From Lachnospiraceae bacterium (GTDB taxonomy: Bacteria > Bacillota > Clostridia > Lachnospirales > Lachnospiraceae), in the NCBI GenBank assembly GCA_024690825.1, contig JAILOK010000056.1, positions 62,001-126,000 of the forward strand: 64,000 nt of DNA. Direction: 5' to 3'. Positions 8,405 through 19,500 of the stretch are shown here, in pieces (within the stretch, counting starts at the first letter, position 1; every line of letters begins with the position of its first letter). Below the pieces are notes generated by a model. The model had not been told where the DNA came from, did not search any database, and saw only the letters and a program-made list of their open reading frames with translations. Made by a program: the position numbers and the translations under genes.

Positions 8405-10487
8405 TCTTTTCCGGGCTTATTTCGGCGATGATATACCGCTGGAGGAAAAAAACGTCAATCTGGCAATGGTGTTTTATTTCACCATCATGTTTGCCGCCCT
8501 TATCTACGGGTTGATCATCTCTCTTCCCCTTCCTTTTTTTGTTGTTACGCTGATAGTATTCTTTCTGACGATAATACTGCATACCTACACCGTCAGATAC
8601 AGAATGTACAATGAAGGGGCTTTTATCACATCACTTATAATAAATGTGATCGAGCTCCCCGTGTCTTTTTATTATGATTCGAGACTGATCTGTCCCGCTG
8701 TCATTTTCTTTATAATGAGTTTCTTTTTCTGCATATTCTGTCTGAAAGGAAAGCTTCTTGCCATAGCTTTGGTTTTTTCATCAGTATCCTATCTACTTTC
8801 TGTTTACGGCATTTATTATCTGTACTACAGGACGAGAACCTTTGACCTTGGCAGGGTGAATGTCATTACGGAGGTTCTGCTTCCCCTGGCAGTATGCGCT
8901 TTTTATGCATGCAAGGCCATGGACTACAGGGACAGGATATATGAAAGGGAAGAAAAAAAGGTCGCCGACGGACGCAGTCAGGCGGAAGAAATGGCCAGGA
9001 CAAAGGATCTGTTCCTCATGAACATGTCACATGAGATGCGCACTCCCATGAATACGATAATAACGGCAACGGGTCTTATAGGAGACAAGACCGAAAGCGC
9101 GGCAATGCGGCAGAATGTGGCATATCTTCAGAATGCATGCAATGCGCTGATCTCAAATATTGACGATCTGCTGCTGTTCTCAAAGGCCGAAAACAGCAGC
9201 ATGAGTCTGACGGAAGTGGATTTTGATTCAAGGATACTTTTTGAAGATATAATAAATATCATTTCGGTAAGGCTTCTTGACAGTCCGGTAAGGTTTAAGA
9301 TCGCGATCGATCCTGACATACCGGCAGTTCTTAAGGGCGACAGCGCCAAGATCAGACAGCTTTTCATAAACATCCTGAACAATGCGGTCAAATATACCCC
9401 GGAAGGTTCCATCACCCTTGAGGTTGGATTCGAAAAGGTGTCGGATGAAAAGATCATGATGAAGGCATCCATAAGTGACACCGGAATAGGGATCAGAAAG
9501 GAGGATATTCCGAGGCTTTTTGATGCTTTTGAAAAGTTTGATGACAGGGAGCATGACAGCATGAAGGTGGAAGGAACAGGTCTCGGACTTTCCATCTGCA
9601 GGTCGATCATCGACAACATGGACGGAAAGATAGATGTGGAGAGCACCTACAATGAGGGAAGCCGGTTTACCTTTGAGATACCTGTGCATATAGTCGATGA
9701 ATCTCCGATGGTTTCCGTTGAAAATGCAAAGCACATTTCGGTGCTCCTGTATGAGAAAGATAAAGATACTTCGGATACTTCCGTAAAGGTCTTTGATGAT
9801 CTGGGTGTGGCCTGCACAGCGGTTTACAGTGATGAAGACCTTGATAAGGCGGTAAATGATCCCGGTTTTTCTCATCTGTTCATATCTCTTGATCATTTTG
9901 AGAGGAATCTCGGACATCTTCCGGATAAAGACCTGAAATACGTGGTGATCTCGCATCTTGACGGCTCCGACAGGATACCCCGGGATGTGGACAGGCTGTT
10001 AAGACCCGTAAGCACGATTTCCGCAGCCATGTATTTCAATCATGACAGTTATACAAAGAGACATGATCTGAACCGCGGTTTTATGTGTCCCAAAGCGAAT
10101 GTAATGATAATAGATGATAACAGGACCAATCTTTTCGTTATAGAAAGACTCCTGAAGCGTTACGGCATGAATACCGTGACCGTGCAGCGTGGGCAGGAGG
10201 CTTTGAATCTCATAGGCGATAACAGGTTTGACATGATCTTTATAGACTATATGATGCCGGAGATGGACGGGATAGATACATTAAAAAAGATCAGACAGAC
10301 ACCCAGACAGTGGTGTGCCGAGGTGCCGTGCATAGTACTTACCGCGGATGCTGCCGACGGGGCCAGACAGATGCTCATAAATGCGGGCTTTGATGACTAT
10401 ATATCAAAACCCATACAGGTTGAAAGGCTTGCCGAGGCCATATATGACCAGATAGACCCGGCTCTTATAGAGTGGGTCAGGGACTAA
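8394..10487 (+). CDS. membrane hybrid sensor histidine kinase with C-terminal receiver
   Basis: N-terminal TM segments, H-box MNMSHEMRTPMN, N-box ILNNAVKYT, G1 DTGIGI, G2 EGTGLGLS, C-terminal REC. Confidence 0.95.
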   Translation: MVNDLFRAYFGDDIPLEEKNVNLAMVFYFTIMFAALIYGLIISLPLPFFVVTLIVFFLTIILHTYTVRYRMYNEGAFITSLIINVIELPVSFYYDSRLICPAVIFFIMSFFFCIFCLKGKLLAIALVFSSVSYLLSVYGIYYLYYRTRTFDLGRVNVITEVLLPLAVCAFYACKAMDYRDRIYEREEKKVADGRSQAEEMARTKDLFLMNMSHEMRTPMNTIITATGLIGDKTESAAMRQNVAYLQNACNALISNIDDLLLFSKAENSSMSLTEVDFDSRILFEDIINIISVRLLDSPVRFKIAIDPDIPAVLKGDSAKIRQLFINILNNAVKYTPEGSITLEVGFEKVSDEKIMMKASISDTGIGIRKEDIPRLFDAFEKFDDREHDSMKVEGTGLGLSICRSIIDNMDGKIDVESTYNEGSRFTFEIPVHIVDESPMVSVENAKHISVLLYEKDKDTSDTSVKVFDDLGVACTAVYSDEDLDKAVNDPGFSHLFISLDHFERNLGHLPDKDLKYVVISHLDGSDRIPRDVDRLLRPVSTISAAMYFNHDSYTKRHDLNRGFMCPKANVMIIDDNRTNLFVIERLLKRYGMNTVTVQRGQEALNLIGDNRFDMIFIDYMMPEMDGIDTLKKIRQTPRQWCAEVPCIVLTADAADGARQMLINAGFDDYISKPIQVERLAEAIYDQIDPALIEWVRD

Positions 10488-10498
10488 AGGAGGAGACA

Positions 10499-12619
10499 AT
10501 GAAAAAGATAAATTCATTCCTCTTAAATGATGATGTTCCTTACAGGGAAAGACTTTTTGTCCTGGTGTCCGTTTATGCCCTGGCAACGATCATGATCGGT
10601 ACGGTCGTTGCGGCGGCGGCAGGGCTTGCCGGAACAGCGGTCCTTGTATTTTCATTCGGGCTGGCATATCTGTGCCTGCTTATTTTCAGTATTCAGTTTG
10701 GCAGATTTGAGTTCGCCTCGATAAGCTTCTGCTATCTGCTGAATTTTCTGATGCTTCCCATAATGTATATGTTCAGCGGAGGTATCAAGGGAGGAATGGA
10801 ATATTTTTTCATTCCGGGTCTCATCGAAACCTTTATTCTCCTTGAAGGCGCGATAAAGGTGATTTCACTGATCTTCTTTTCATGCTGGTATATCTTTATC
10901 ATATGTCTGGAGGTGTCGGGATTAAATCTTGTCAGAAATATTCCGGAGGGAACGGAATTTATCATAAGCAATGCGATAGCGGTATTCTGTTCGGTTGCCC
11001 TTAATCTCTTTATTGTCAGATATCAGGGAATACTTTTGAAAAGACAGAATATCAAGGTCGGGGAAGCCATGGATTCCTGCAGGGAAAGTGCCCGGACAAA
11101 AAGCAGATTTCTGGCAAACATGTCACATGAACTCAGGACGCCGATGAATGCCATCATCGGAATGGCAAAACTCATGGAGAAGGTTGATGAAGGAAACGAG
11201 GTGTCGGATGAGCTCAATGTAATTAAGGATACGGCTGAAACATTGCTTAAACTGATCAATGACATACTGATGTATTCAAAACTTGAATCGGGAAAAGCCG
11301 AGACGGTAAATGAGCAGTTTTATTTTGACAAACTGATCAACAGCATTATCCTTGAAGCCCAGGATGCGGCTTTTGAAAACGGGACCGAGCTGGAAGTTGA
11401 GCTTTCTCCCGATATGCCGTTCATATATTACGGAGACGAGATCAAGATATCAAGGATACTGACGACGCTTCTGATGGGCGCGGTTGAGAATACCGAAAAC
11501 GGAAGAGTGATCATGGCTTTGGGAGCGGAAAGGACGAGAGACGGTTCAAAGGCAAGGATCACCGGCAGGATCACCGATACCGGGGAGGGTCTTTCAAAAG
11601 AGGATCTTGAAAACATATATAACGGCTTTGAAAGCTATGATTCCAAAAAGGACAGCAGGATAAAGATACTGGGGCTCGAACTGACGGTCTGCAGAGGCCT
11701 GCTTGAGATGATGAACGGAGAACTGCATTATGACAGCATAAAGGATGTGGGAAGTTCCGTGACATTTTCATTTGACTGTTTTGTGGCCGATCAGGACAGT
11801 CTGCTTGATACGACAGGCAGGGAAAGCTCCAGGGTTCTGGCTGCGGGTTATTCGGAGTGGGAAGTAAGGGTGTGGTGCAGGAGACTTAATGAATTCAAAA
11901 CAGTTGCGGATCATGCACTGACGGAAGAAGAATTTGCCTCCCAGATCAAAAAGTCGGATTATTCGCATATATTCATAGATGCGGCAATGTATGACAGCGT
12001 GAAAAAGTATCTGGATGAAACGACCGAAAAGGAGAAAACCTATATCGTGGGAGATATCACTCACAGATTCGGAGATTTCAGGAAATGCAGGCTGGTCAGG
12101 AGACCGTTGACTTTGATAAACCTGAGCGATATCTTCTGCGACAGATGGAATGAAAAGGAATATGAAAATGCCGAAGATGTTGGAAATTTTGTCTGCAGGG
12201 ATACGCTGGTTGTGGTCGTGGATGATAACAGGGTCAACTTAAAGGTGGCGCAGAACCTGCTTGAAAGTTACAGGATAAGGGTCATACCGGCTGACAGTGG
12301 ATTTGTGGCGATCGGCATACTCCGGAATGTAAAACCGGATATAATCTTCATGGATCAGGTGATGCCGGGGATCGGCGGAGTGGAAACCATGCAGGAGATC
12401 AAATATGACAAACGTAATGCCGATATTCCCGTCATATGCCTGACTGCGGATCTGGATGACGATATAAAGGAGAATCTGATAGAAAACGGATTTGATGATT
12501 ATCTTCCCAAACCGATCAGGGATAAACAGGTGGAAAAGATCCTTTTGGATTATCTGCCTTCGACAAAGATCGTATACAAGGGAATGGGAAAAACAGGAAG
12601 GCTGAGAGATGAGGCTTAA
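10499..12619 (+). CDS. membrane hybrid histidine kinase-like protein with degenerate ATP-binding motifs and C-terminal receiver
   Basis: H-box ANMSHELRTPMN intact; N-box reads LLMGAVENT, G2 reads KILGLELT; REC with intact D and K. Confidence 0.9.
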   Translation: MKKINSFLLNDDVPYRERLFVLVSVYALATIMIGTVVAAAAGLAGTAVLVFSFGLAYLCLLIFSIQFGRFEFASISFCYLLNFLMLPIMYMFSGGIKGGMEYFFIPGLIETFILLEGAIKVISLIFFSCWYIFIICLEVSGLNLVRNIPEGTEFIISNAIAVFCSVALNLFIVRYQGILLKRQNIKVGEAMDSCRESARTKSRFLANMSHELRTPMNAIIGMAKLMEKVDEGNEVSDELNVIKDTAETLLKLINDILMYSKLESGKAETVNEQFYFDKLINSIILEAQDAAFENGTELEVELSPDMPFIYYGDEIKISRILTTLLMGAVENTENGRVIMALGAERTRDGSKARITGRITDTGEGLSKEDLENIYNGFESYDSKKDSRIKILGLELTVCRGLLEMMNGELHYDSIKDVGSSVTFSFDCFVADQDSLLDTTGRESSRVLAAGYSEWEVRVWCRRLNEFKTVADHALTEEEFASQIKKSDYSHIFIDAAMYDSVKKYLDETTEKEKTYIVGDITHRFGDFRKCRLVRRPLTLINLSDIFCDRWNEKEYENAEDVGNFVCRDTLVVVVDDNRVNLKVAQNLLESYRIRVIPADSGFVAIGILRNVKPDIIFMDQVMPGIGGVETMQEIKYDKRNADIPVICLTADLDDDIKENLIENGFDDYLPKPIRDKQVEKILLDYLPSTKIVYKGMGKTGRLRDEA

Positions 12620-13310
12620 CAAGATCCTGTCAGAATATGGGATCTGTTCCAGAAGACAGGCGGACAGATATATCGAAGAGGGCAGGGTGAGTGTTAACGG
12701 GCAGACGGCGCAGCATGGCATGCAGGCGGATCCCGAAAAGGATATCATTCTTATTGACGGAAAAGGTCTTGGAGAGAAACCCGAAACCGTGATCCTGGCA
12801 TATAATAAACCTGCAGGCGTTGTCTGTTCGACGGTATCACAGGGAAAAGAAGTAAATGACATAATCTCGGTTCTGGGCCTTAAGATGCACCTTTATCCGG
12901 TTGGACGACTTGACAGGGAAAGCACCGGTCTCATACTTCTTACAAATGACGGTGATCTTACGGACAGTCTGCTGAGATCGGCAAACGGACACGAGAAGGA
13001 ATATACCGTTAAGATCAACGGGGATTTCTCGGACGATGAACTTTCCAGGATACGAAAGGGCGGGATACCGCTGCTTGAAAACAGAAAGACAAAGCCCTGC
13101 AGGATCAAAAGAACAGGAAACGGGGAGTATGATATAGTGCTCACGGAAGGGATGAACAGACAGATAAGGAGACTCTGCGCTCTTTTTGAAAAAGAGGTCA
13201 TATCACTTCACAGGATAAGATTTTTAAGTGTTGAGCTGAACGGACTGAAAACGGGAGAATACAGGATCCTTTCGGAAGAGGAAAAAAATGGACTATACGG
13301 CGGAATATGA
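12609..13310 (+). CDS. RsuA/RluB-family pseudouridine synthase
   Basis: S4 domain 'MRLNKILSEYGICSRRQADRYIEEGRVSVNG' and 'VGRLDRESTGLILLTNDGDL'. Confidence 0.94.
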   Translation: MRLNKILSEYGICSRRQADRYIEEGRVSVNGQTAQHGMQADPEKDIILIDGKGLGEKPETVILAYNKPAGVVCSTVSQGKEVNDIISVLGLKMHLYPVGRLDRESTGLILLTNDGDLTDSLLRSANGHEKEYTVKINGDFSDDELSRIRKGGIPLLENRKTKPCRIKRTGNGEYDIVLTEGMNRQIRRLCALFEKEVISLHRIRFLSVELNGLKTGEYRILSEEEKNGLYGGI

Positions 13311-15297
13311 AAAACTGACACGGACAATCAAATATCACATGCGTAAGTATTACGATGAAGATACTCCGGAGATTTCCGACAGGGAATATGACGAACTTAT
13401 GATGAGGCTTAAAGATATGGAAAAGGAACATCCTGAGCTTGTCCGGGACGATTCCCCTACCCGTATCATAGGCGGCAGTACAAAGAGAACGGCAGGCGTC
13501 AGTGTGGAGCACGATGTTCCGATGCTTTCGATCCGGGATGTTTTTTCGAAAGAGGAAGTGTCGGAGTGGGTAAATGAAGTAAAGAGCGTTCATCCCGATG
13601 CCCTGTTTGATGTCGAACAGAAGATAGACGGTCTGTCGATGAGCATCAGATATGAAAAGGGACGGCTTGTCATGGCAGAAACAAGAGGAGACGGCCATAC
13701 AGGTGAGGATGTTACCGAAAATGCGCTTGTGATAGATGATGTGGTGGAGACCCTTCCCGAAAAAGAGGATTATCTCGAGGTAAGGGGCGAAGTCTACATG
13801 AATCATGAAAGCTTTGAAAAGACAAATTCCGAACAGGAGCTGTACGGGAAAAGGTTATTTGCCAATCCCAGGAACTGCGCGGCCGGAACCTTAAGACAGC
13901 TTGACAGCGCCGTGGTCAGACACAGAAACCTGTCCATGTTTGTTTTCAATGTGCAGAAGGGAAGTGATGCCTATATGACATCACATGCCGGTTCCATGCA
14001 GATGCTCGCCGAAAGGCTTGGAATGAAAACGGTTCCCACAAAGCTTTGCAGGGACATCGATGAGATAATGAAGGAGATTGACAGGATAGGCGAAATGCGG
14101 GGAGAACTCCCCTATGATATTGACGGAGCCGTCATAAAAGTTGACAATATCGCCTACAGGGATGATTTCCCTGCCGGGAGTAAATATACTTCGGGTCATA
14201 TAGCATATAAATATCCCCCGGAGGAGAAGGAGAGCGTGATAAGATCGATCGAGCTTTCGGTAGGTATGACCGGAAGGATAAATCCTACCGCTGTTTTTGA
14301 TCCCATAAGGCTGTGCGGTACCTCCGTTTCAAGAGCCACCCTTCACAATCAGGATTTCATAGATGAACTCGGCATAGGAATAGGACAGACCGTGATCGTA
14401 TATAAATCGGGTGAGATCATTCCCAAGATCAAGGGTGTGAATAAAGAAAAAGCTCCGAAGGACGGAGAAGTTTTTAAGATCCCCGACACCTGTCCGATCT
14501 GCGCCTTTCCGGTAAGACGGGAAAAGGACAGTGCGGATCTTCGCTGTATCAATCCTGAATGCAGCGCCAAACTCATGAAGAGGATCGTCAATTTTGTCGG
14601 CCGGGATGCGATGGATATCAAAGGCCTCGGGGCCGAGTCGATAAAAGCCCTGCTTGATGAGGGGTATATCAGGGATATCAGCGACATCTATACCCTGAAG
14701 GAAAAGCGGGATGAACTCATATCAAAGGGGCTGGTCGGTAAGGAAAAAAACACGGCAAAGCTTTTGGAAGCCATTGAAGCATCAAAGGTAAATCCTCCGG
14801 AAAAGCTGCTCACCGGTCTTTCAATAGAAAACGTGGGCAGAACTTCGGCAAGAACGATCATGAAGCACTTCAGGACATTTGATGCCCTCATGAGTGCCTC
14901 GCTGGAAGAACTGACAGATGTAAGAGATGTTGGAGAGATAACAGCGGCATCCATATATGAATTCTTCAGAAATGAAGAGATCGCAAAGCTCATGGAAAGA
15001 CTGAAGGCATACGGCCTTAATATGGCTTCGGACGAGACCGACACGGGAGATGATGTTCTGGCGGGAAGGACTTATGTGATAACGGGAGATCTTGCGCATT
15101 TTTCGAAAAGGGAGGATCTTGTCCTTCTTATAGAAAAGCATGGGGGAAAAGCGGCAGGCAGCGTTTCAAAAAAGACATATGCTCTCATAAACAATGACGC
15201 CATGTCGAACTCCGGAAAAAATAAAAAAGCGAAGGAACTCGGAATACCTGTTATTACCGAGGAAGAGTTCTTAAAAGAACTGGGTGAGACGCCATGA
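13288..15297 (+). CDS. ligA: NAD-dependent DNA ligase
   Basis: Adenylation motif 'FDVEQKIDGLSMSIRYE', Zn-finger 'CPICAFPVRREKDSADLRCINPEC', HhH and BRCT. Confidence 0.97.
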   Translation: MDYTAEYEKLTRTIKYHMRKYYDEDTPEISDREYDELMMRLKDMEKEHPELVRDDSPTRIIGGSTKRTAGVSVEHDVPMLSIRDVFSKEEVSEWVNEVKSVHPDALFDVEQKIDGLSMSIRYEKGRLVMAETRGDGHTGEDVTENALVIDDVVETLPEKEDYLEVRGEVYMNHESFEKTNSEQELYGKRLFANPRNCAAGTLRQLDSAVVRHRNLSMFVFNVQKGSDAYMTSHAGSMQMLAERLGMKTVPTKLCRDIDEIMKEIDRIGEMRGELPYDIDGAVIKVDNIAYRDDFPAGSKYTSGHIAYKYPPEEKESVIRSIELSVGMTGRINPTAVFDPIRLCGTSVSRATLHNQDFIDELGIGIGQTVIVYKSGEIIPKIKGVNKEKAPKDGEVFKIPDTCPICAFPVRREKDSADLRCINPECSAKLMKRIVNFVGRDAMDIKGLGAESIKALLDEGYIRDISDIYTLKEKRDELISKGLVGKEKNTAKLLEAIEASKVNPPEKLLTGLSIENVGRTSARTIMKHFRTFDALMSASLEELTDVRDVGEITAASIYEFFRNEEIAKLMERLKAYGLNMASDETDTGDDVLAGRTYVITGDLAHFSKREDLVLLIEKHGGKAAGSVSKKTYALINNDAMSNSGKNKKAKELGIPVITEEEFLKELGETP

Positions 15298-15926
15298 AAA
15301 AGGTCAATATGTTTTTGCTCGACTGGCTGATCGTACCGGTATGGTGTCTGCTCTTTCCGCTCGGCGAGGTGTTGAGCGCTGTGATAATGATGTTTGTGAC
15401 GGCAGTATTCTGTTACCTGAACTACCGTAACAGCAAAAAAACGGTAACGCTCTTTCTTGAGGACATAAACCTGATGGGGGCGGCTGTTCTGGGCATACTG
15501 TTGAACAATCTCCTTTATATCAGATTTATCTATGCCGACAGGGAAAAAGTCAGCGCGATGGTCCTGATCATATTTCTGGCTCTGGTGTATCTGACTTTTA
15601 TCATGATATTCTCCATGACCGTAAAAGAGATCGGACGCAGGAGAAGGAGAAGGATCATAAATAAACTGGCATCGCCCGATCATACGGAAACTGACGAAAG
15701 CTACCCGGACGATGATGAAGAATACGATGATGATGATGGGTATGATGACGATGACGATGATGCCGGATTTGAAACAGAAAGACGGGTACTTGCAAGTATG
15801 AGCCGTATGAGTGATAATGGAAGGGACGGAAGTGAGATTTCCGAAGATGATGAAGAAGACAGTCCTGAAGAAGACGATGAATCTAAAGGCCCCAAGTTCA
15901 AGGTGATAAAGAAGGCCAGAAAATAA
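15294..15926 (+). CDS. hypothetical membrane protein with poly-acidic cytoplasmic tail
   Basis: N-terminal TM segments followed by Asp/Glu-rich tail; ORF overlaps ligA stop. Confidence 0.7.
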   Translation: MKKVNMFLLDWLIVPVWCLLFPLGEVLSAVIMMFVTAVFCYLNYRNSKKTVTLFLEDINLMGAAVLGILLNNLLYIRFIYADREKVSAMVLIIFLALVYLTFIMIFSMTVKEIGRRRRRRIINKLASPDHTETDESYPDDDEEYDDDDGYDDDDDDAGFETERRVLASMSRMSDNGRDGSEISEDDEEDSPEEDDESKGPKFKVIKKARK

Positions 15927-15960
15927 AAAAGGGAAAATCTACGGAGAAGGAGGAAAATGA

Positions 15961-16587
15961 ATGGAAGAACAAACGACTGCGGTGGTGAAGGGCAATAACG
16001 AGAATGATTCGAACGGTACCGTGAATGTGACGGGAACGGTATTGCCGGAGACTGCGGCAACATCGGATGATTCGGGCAGCAAAAAGATCGAAAATGAAGC
16101 AAATGGTTCAAACGGAGGTGTGAACATGGCAGAACAGGTAAATAAGAATGAGGTTTCGGCTGTTGATATCGGAAAGATCGAGGAGATGCTTAAAAGGATC
16201 GAAAAATCAAACAAGAAGCAGGTGCGCTGGGCGCGTATAGCAGCTCTCTTTATGATCCTGCTGTTTGTGGTAATAGGCGGAGCCCTTTTCATGGTTGTTC
16301 CGAAAGCCATCAATACACTGGCCAATATCGATGTGGCAGTTAATTCGGCAAACGAGGTATTAAAGCAGGCCGATGCGGCTATCAGCGACATAAATGAGAT
16401 GAGCAGAAGCCTGACGACTACAAGCGATGAGCTTTCTGCCATGCTTTCCGAAAATTCCGAAGCTCTGGCAAGTGCCATATCGCAGATCGAGGCGATCGAT
16501 TTCGACAGCCTGAACGAGGCGATAAAAGATCTTGAGACAACGGTGGGACCTTTGGCAAACTTCATGGGAAGATTTTCAAAGAAATAA
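15961..16587 (+). CDS. hypothetical single-TM protein with coiled-coil-like C-terminus
   Basis: ORF between conserved genes, TM 'IAALFMILLFVVIGGALFMVV', preceded by GGAGGA. Confidence 0.7.
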   Translation: MEEQTTAVVKGNNENDSNGTVNVTGTVLPETAATSDDSGSKKIENEANGSNGGVNMAEQVNKNEVSAVDIGKIEEMLKRIEKSNKKQVRWARIAALFMILLFVVIGGALFMVVPKAINTLANIDVAVNSANEVLKQADAAISDINEMSRSLTTTSDELSAMLSENSEALASAISQIEAIDFDSLNEAIKDLETTVGPLANFMGRFSKK

Positions 16588-16590
16588 TAA

Positions 16591-19500
16591 ATGATAACCG
16601 TACTTAGGGGTCCCGCAGGCGCTGGCAAGACCACGCGCCTGTACGGGATCCTTCTTGAAAAAGCAAAAGAACAGAAGACAAGAGACTTCATCTTAAGTGT
16701 CCCCGAGCAGTTCACTTTGAGCGCCATGAGACATATCATGGAAATGAGTGAGGAAAAGGGGATACTGAATATTGATGTATTAAGTTTTAACAGACTGTCA
16801 CACAGGATCTTTGAAAGCTCCGGAGACGGAAAAGCCCGGATCCTTGATGACACGGCAAAGAATCTTCTGATCAGACTGATCGCATCCGAAAAAAAAGACA
16901 GTCTGAAGATATTTGGAAATAATATGAACAGACAGGGCTATGTCAGCAGCGTAAAATCCGTGATATCGGAGTTTATGCAGTATGGATATGGCCTTTTTGA
17001 TATTGATGACATGATCGCAAAGATTCGGGATACTGAGCCTGCGCTGGCCTGTAAACTGTCCGATATCCGTATCATCTACGAAGAATTCCAAAAGAAACTC
17101 GGAAAAGAATATATGACAAGAGAGGAACTTCTTGTAAGAGCCGCACGGGATGCAAAAAAAGCTCCGTTTTTAAAAGGTACGGCTGTTTTTCTTGATGGTT
17201 TTACGGGCTTTACACCGGTTCAGTATGAATTCATAAGGAGTATCTATGAGATAACCGGAGAAATGTATGTCACTGTCACGGATGACGGGAGCGGGGACCC
17301 GCTTTTTGAACTCGGAAGGTCGACCATAGATCACCTTGAACAGGTTTCAGACGGAGATCTGACGGTCATGGATGTGAATGAAGGTAAAATTGTCCGGCAT
17401 GCGGATCCGGGCGTGTTCGGATTTATCGGTAAAAACATTTTCAGGAGAACGGGGAAGACCGTCGATAATGACGGCTCTGTCAGCTTCTGTGCCGCAAAAA
17501 GCATGGAAGAGGAAGTAGGCTTTGTCCTGTCCGGCATCAGGAGCCTCGTTTCAGACAGGGGATACAGGTACAGGGATATAGCTGTGATCATGGGTGATAC
17601 CGGGCAATATGCTGATATCCTGAAAAAAGAGGCCCTTCGTTTGGATGTGCCGGTATATGTTGACGCCACAAGAGGGATAGAGTTCAATCCTTTTTCACAG
17701 ATGCTGAAAGCGGCCGTGAATTGCGTCAGGGAGGATATGTCATATGAGTCCGTATTCAACTTCTTAAGAACTCAGATGACGGGACTGGATACAGACGATA
17801 TCGATATGGCTGAAAACTATATCAGAGCCTTCAAAATAAGGGGCATGAACCGGTATGCAAAGGAATTTTCGGAAAGCTACGCCGGCATCAGTGAAGAGAT
17901 GAAAGAGGCGGCAAACCGGGTGAGAGTACGCGCGGAAGGTCTCTTAAGACCGCTGTATGATATCAGAAGATCCGCCACGGCGCATGATTATACCGGAAAA
18001 TTATATGAACTGACGGTAAATATGTCATCTGCCGCTTATCTGGAAAAGAGGGCCGCTGAATTTGAAATACAGGGCGATATGGTCCGGAAGATGGAATTTG
18101 AACAGATTTACAGGGAGATCATGGATCTGTTTGACTCGATAGTTTCAACGATCGGGGATTCTGTCATGGATATAGAAGAGTATTACGGCATCCTTGAAGC
18201 CGGACTTTCGGAGATAAAGGTGGGGACGCTTCCTCCTGCGAAAGACTGTGTCAGTGCAGGCGATCTTGAAAGGAGCCGTTTCGGTGATATAAAAGCCCTG
18301 TTCTTCATCGGTCTTTCGGAGAATAATGTCCCCGCGCCCCCGTCAAAGGGCGGGATCATCTCGGATATGGACAGGCAGCTGTTAAAAGACAATGATTTTG
18401 AGCTTGCTCCTACGGCTGTGGAAAAGGCTGCTGTCGGTAAATTTTATTACTACATGAATATACTTAAGCCTTCAGAGAAGCTCTGTCTTTCGTATTCATC
18501 AACCTCCGGAGACGGTTCGTCCCGGAAGATGTCATATTTTATGAAGGAGACCATGCGTCTTTTTAATGAGGCAGAGATCCGGGAATACGATGACAGGAAG
18601 GATTCCGTGATCTTATGCCGGTCGGATGCCCTTAAGACATTTGCGGATTTAATAGGATGTGATGAAAGCGCGGTGCCTTTATACCGGGCACTCAGTCCCG
18701 ATCCGGCTGCGGACAGGATAGTTGACGCACATTTTACCGTTTGGGCAGACAGATTGTCCAAAGACGCGGCAAAGGTGCTTTTCGGCGGGACAAAACAGGA
18801 GAGCCCCAGTCAGCTTGAACGCTTTGCAGCCTGTGCCTACGCGCATTATCTGCAATACGGGCTGAGGCTTAAGGAAAGGATTGATTTTGAATTTGCTTCA
18901 GATAATATAGGAACCCTGCTGCATGATATATTAAAAAGATATTCCGTTGAGCTTGAGAATGAAAAACTTACATTTGTAAATGTTACGGATGAAGAATCTG
19001 AAACGGTTCTGAAAAAAGTTCTTTCGGAAGCAGGGGAGGAAAAGATCGAAAGACTTTATGAGAGCAGTGCCAGAAATGCATATATGAAAAAGCGGATAGA
19101 ACGGATAGCGGGGAGAACGGTTGACACTTTACGGTATCAGGCGCGAAGCGGTGATTTCCTGCCGTCTGCATTTGAAAAGGATTTTCATTTTAACGGACTT
19201 AAGGGCTATATTGACAGAGTGGACAGATACGAAGACGGTCAGGATGTTTATATCAGTATCATCGATTACAAATCCGGGGATAGGAAATTTGATCGTGACA
19301 GGATTTATTACGGTCTGGATCTGCAGCTTTTGATCTATATGTCGGCTGCCATGGACATGGAGATATCCCTTAACGGAAGAGATGGCAGCACGGTTCATCC
19401 CGCAGGCCTCTTTTATTATCATATCGATGATCCCATAGTAGATGAAAAACCGGGTATTTCCGAAGAAGATGTGGAAGAAAAGATCCGGGCCGAACTGCGC

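Noticed and set aside
15939-16853. 304 aa minus-strand ORF
   Set aside because: Antisense to a plausible + strand membrane protein and to the start of addB; Ser-rich antisense-type composition and no recognised domain
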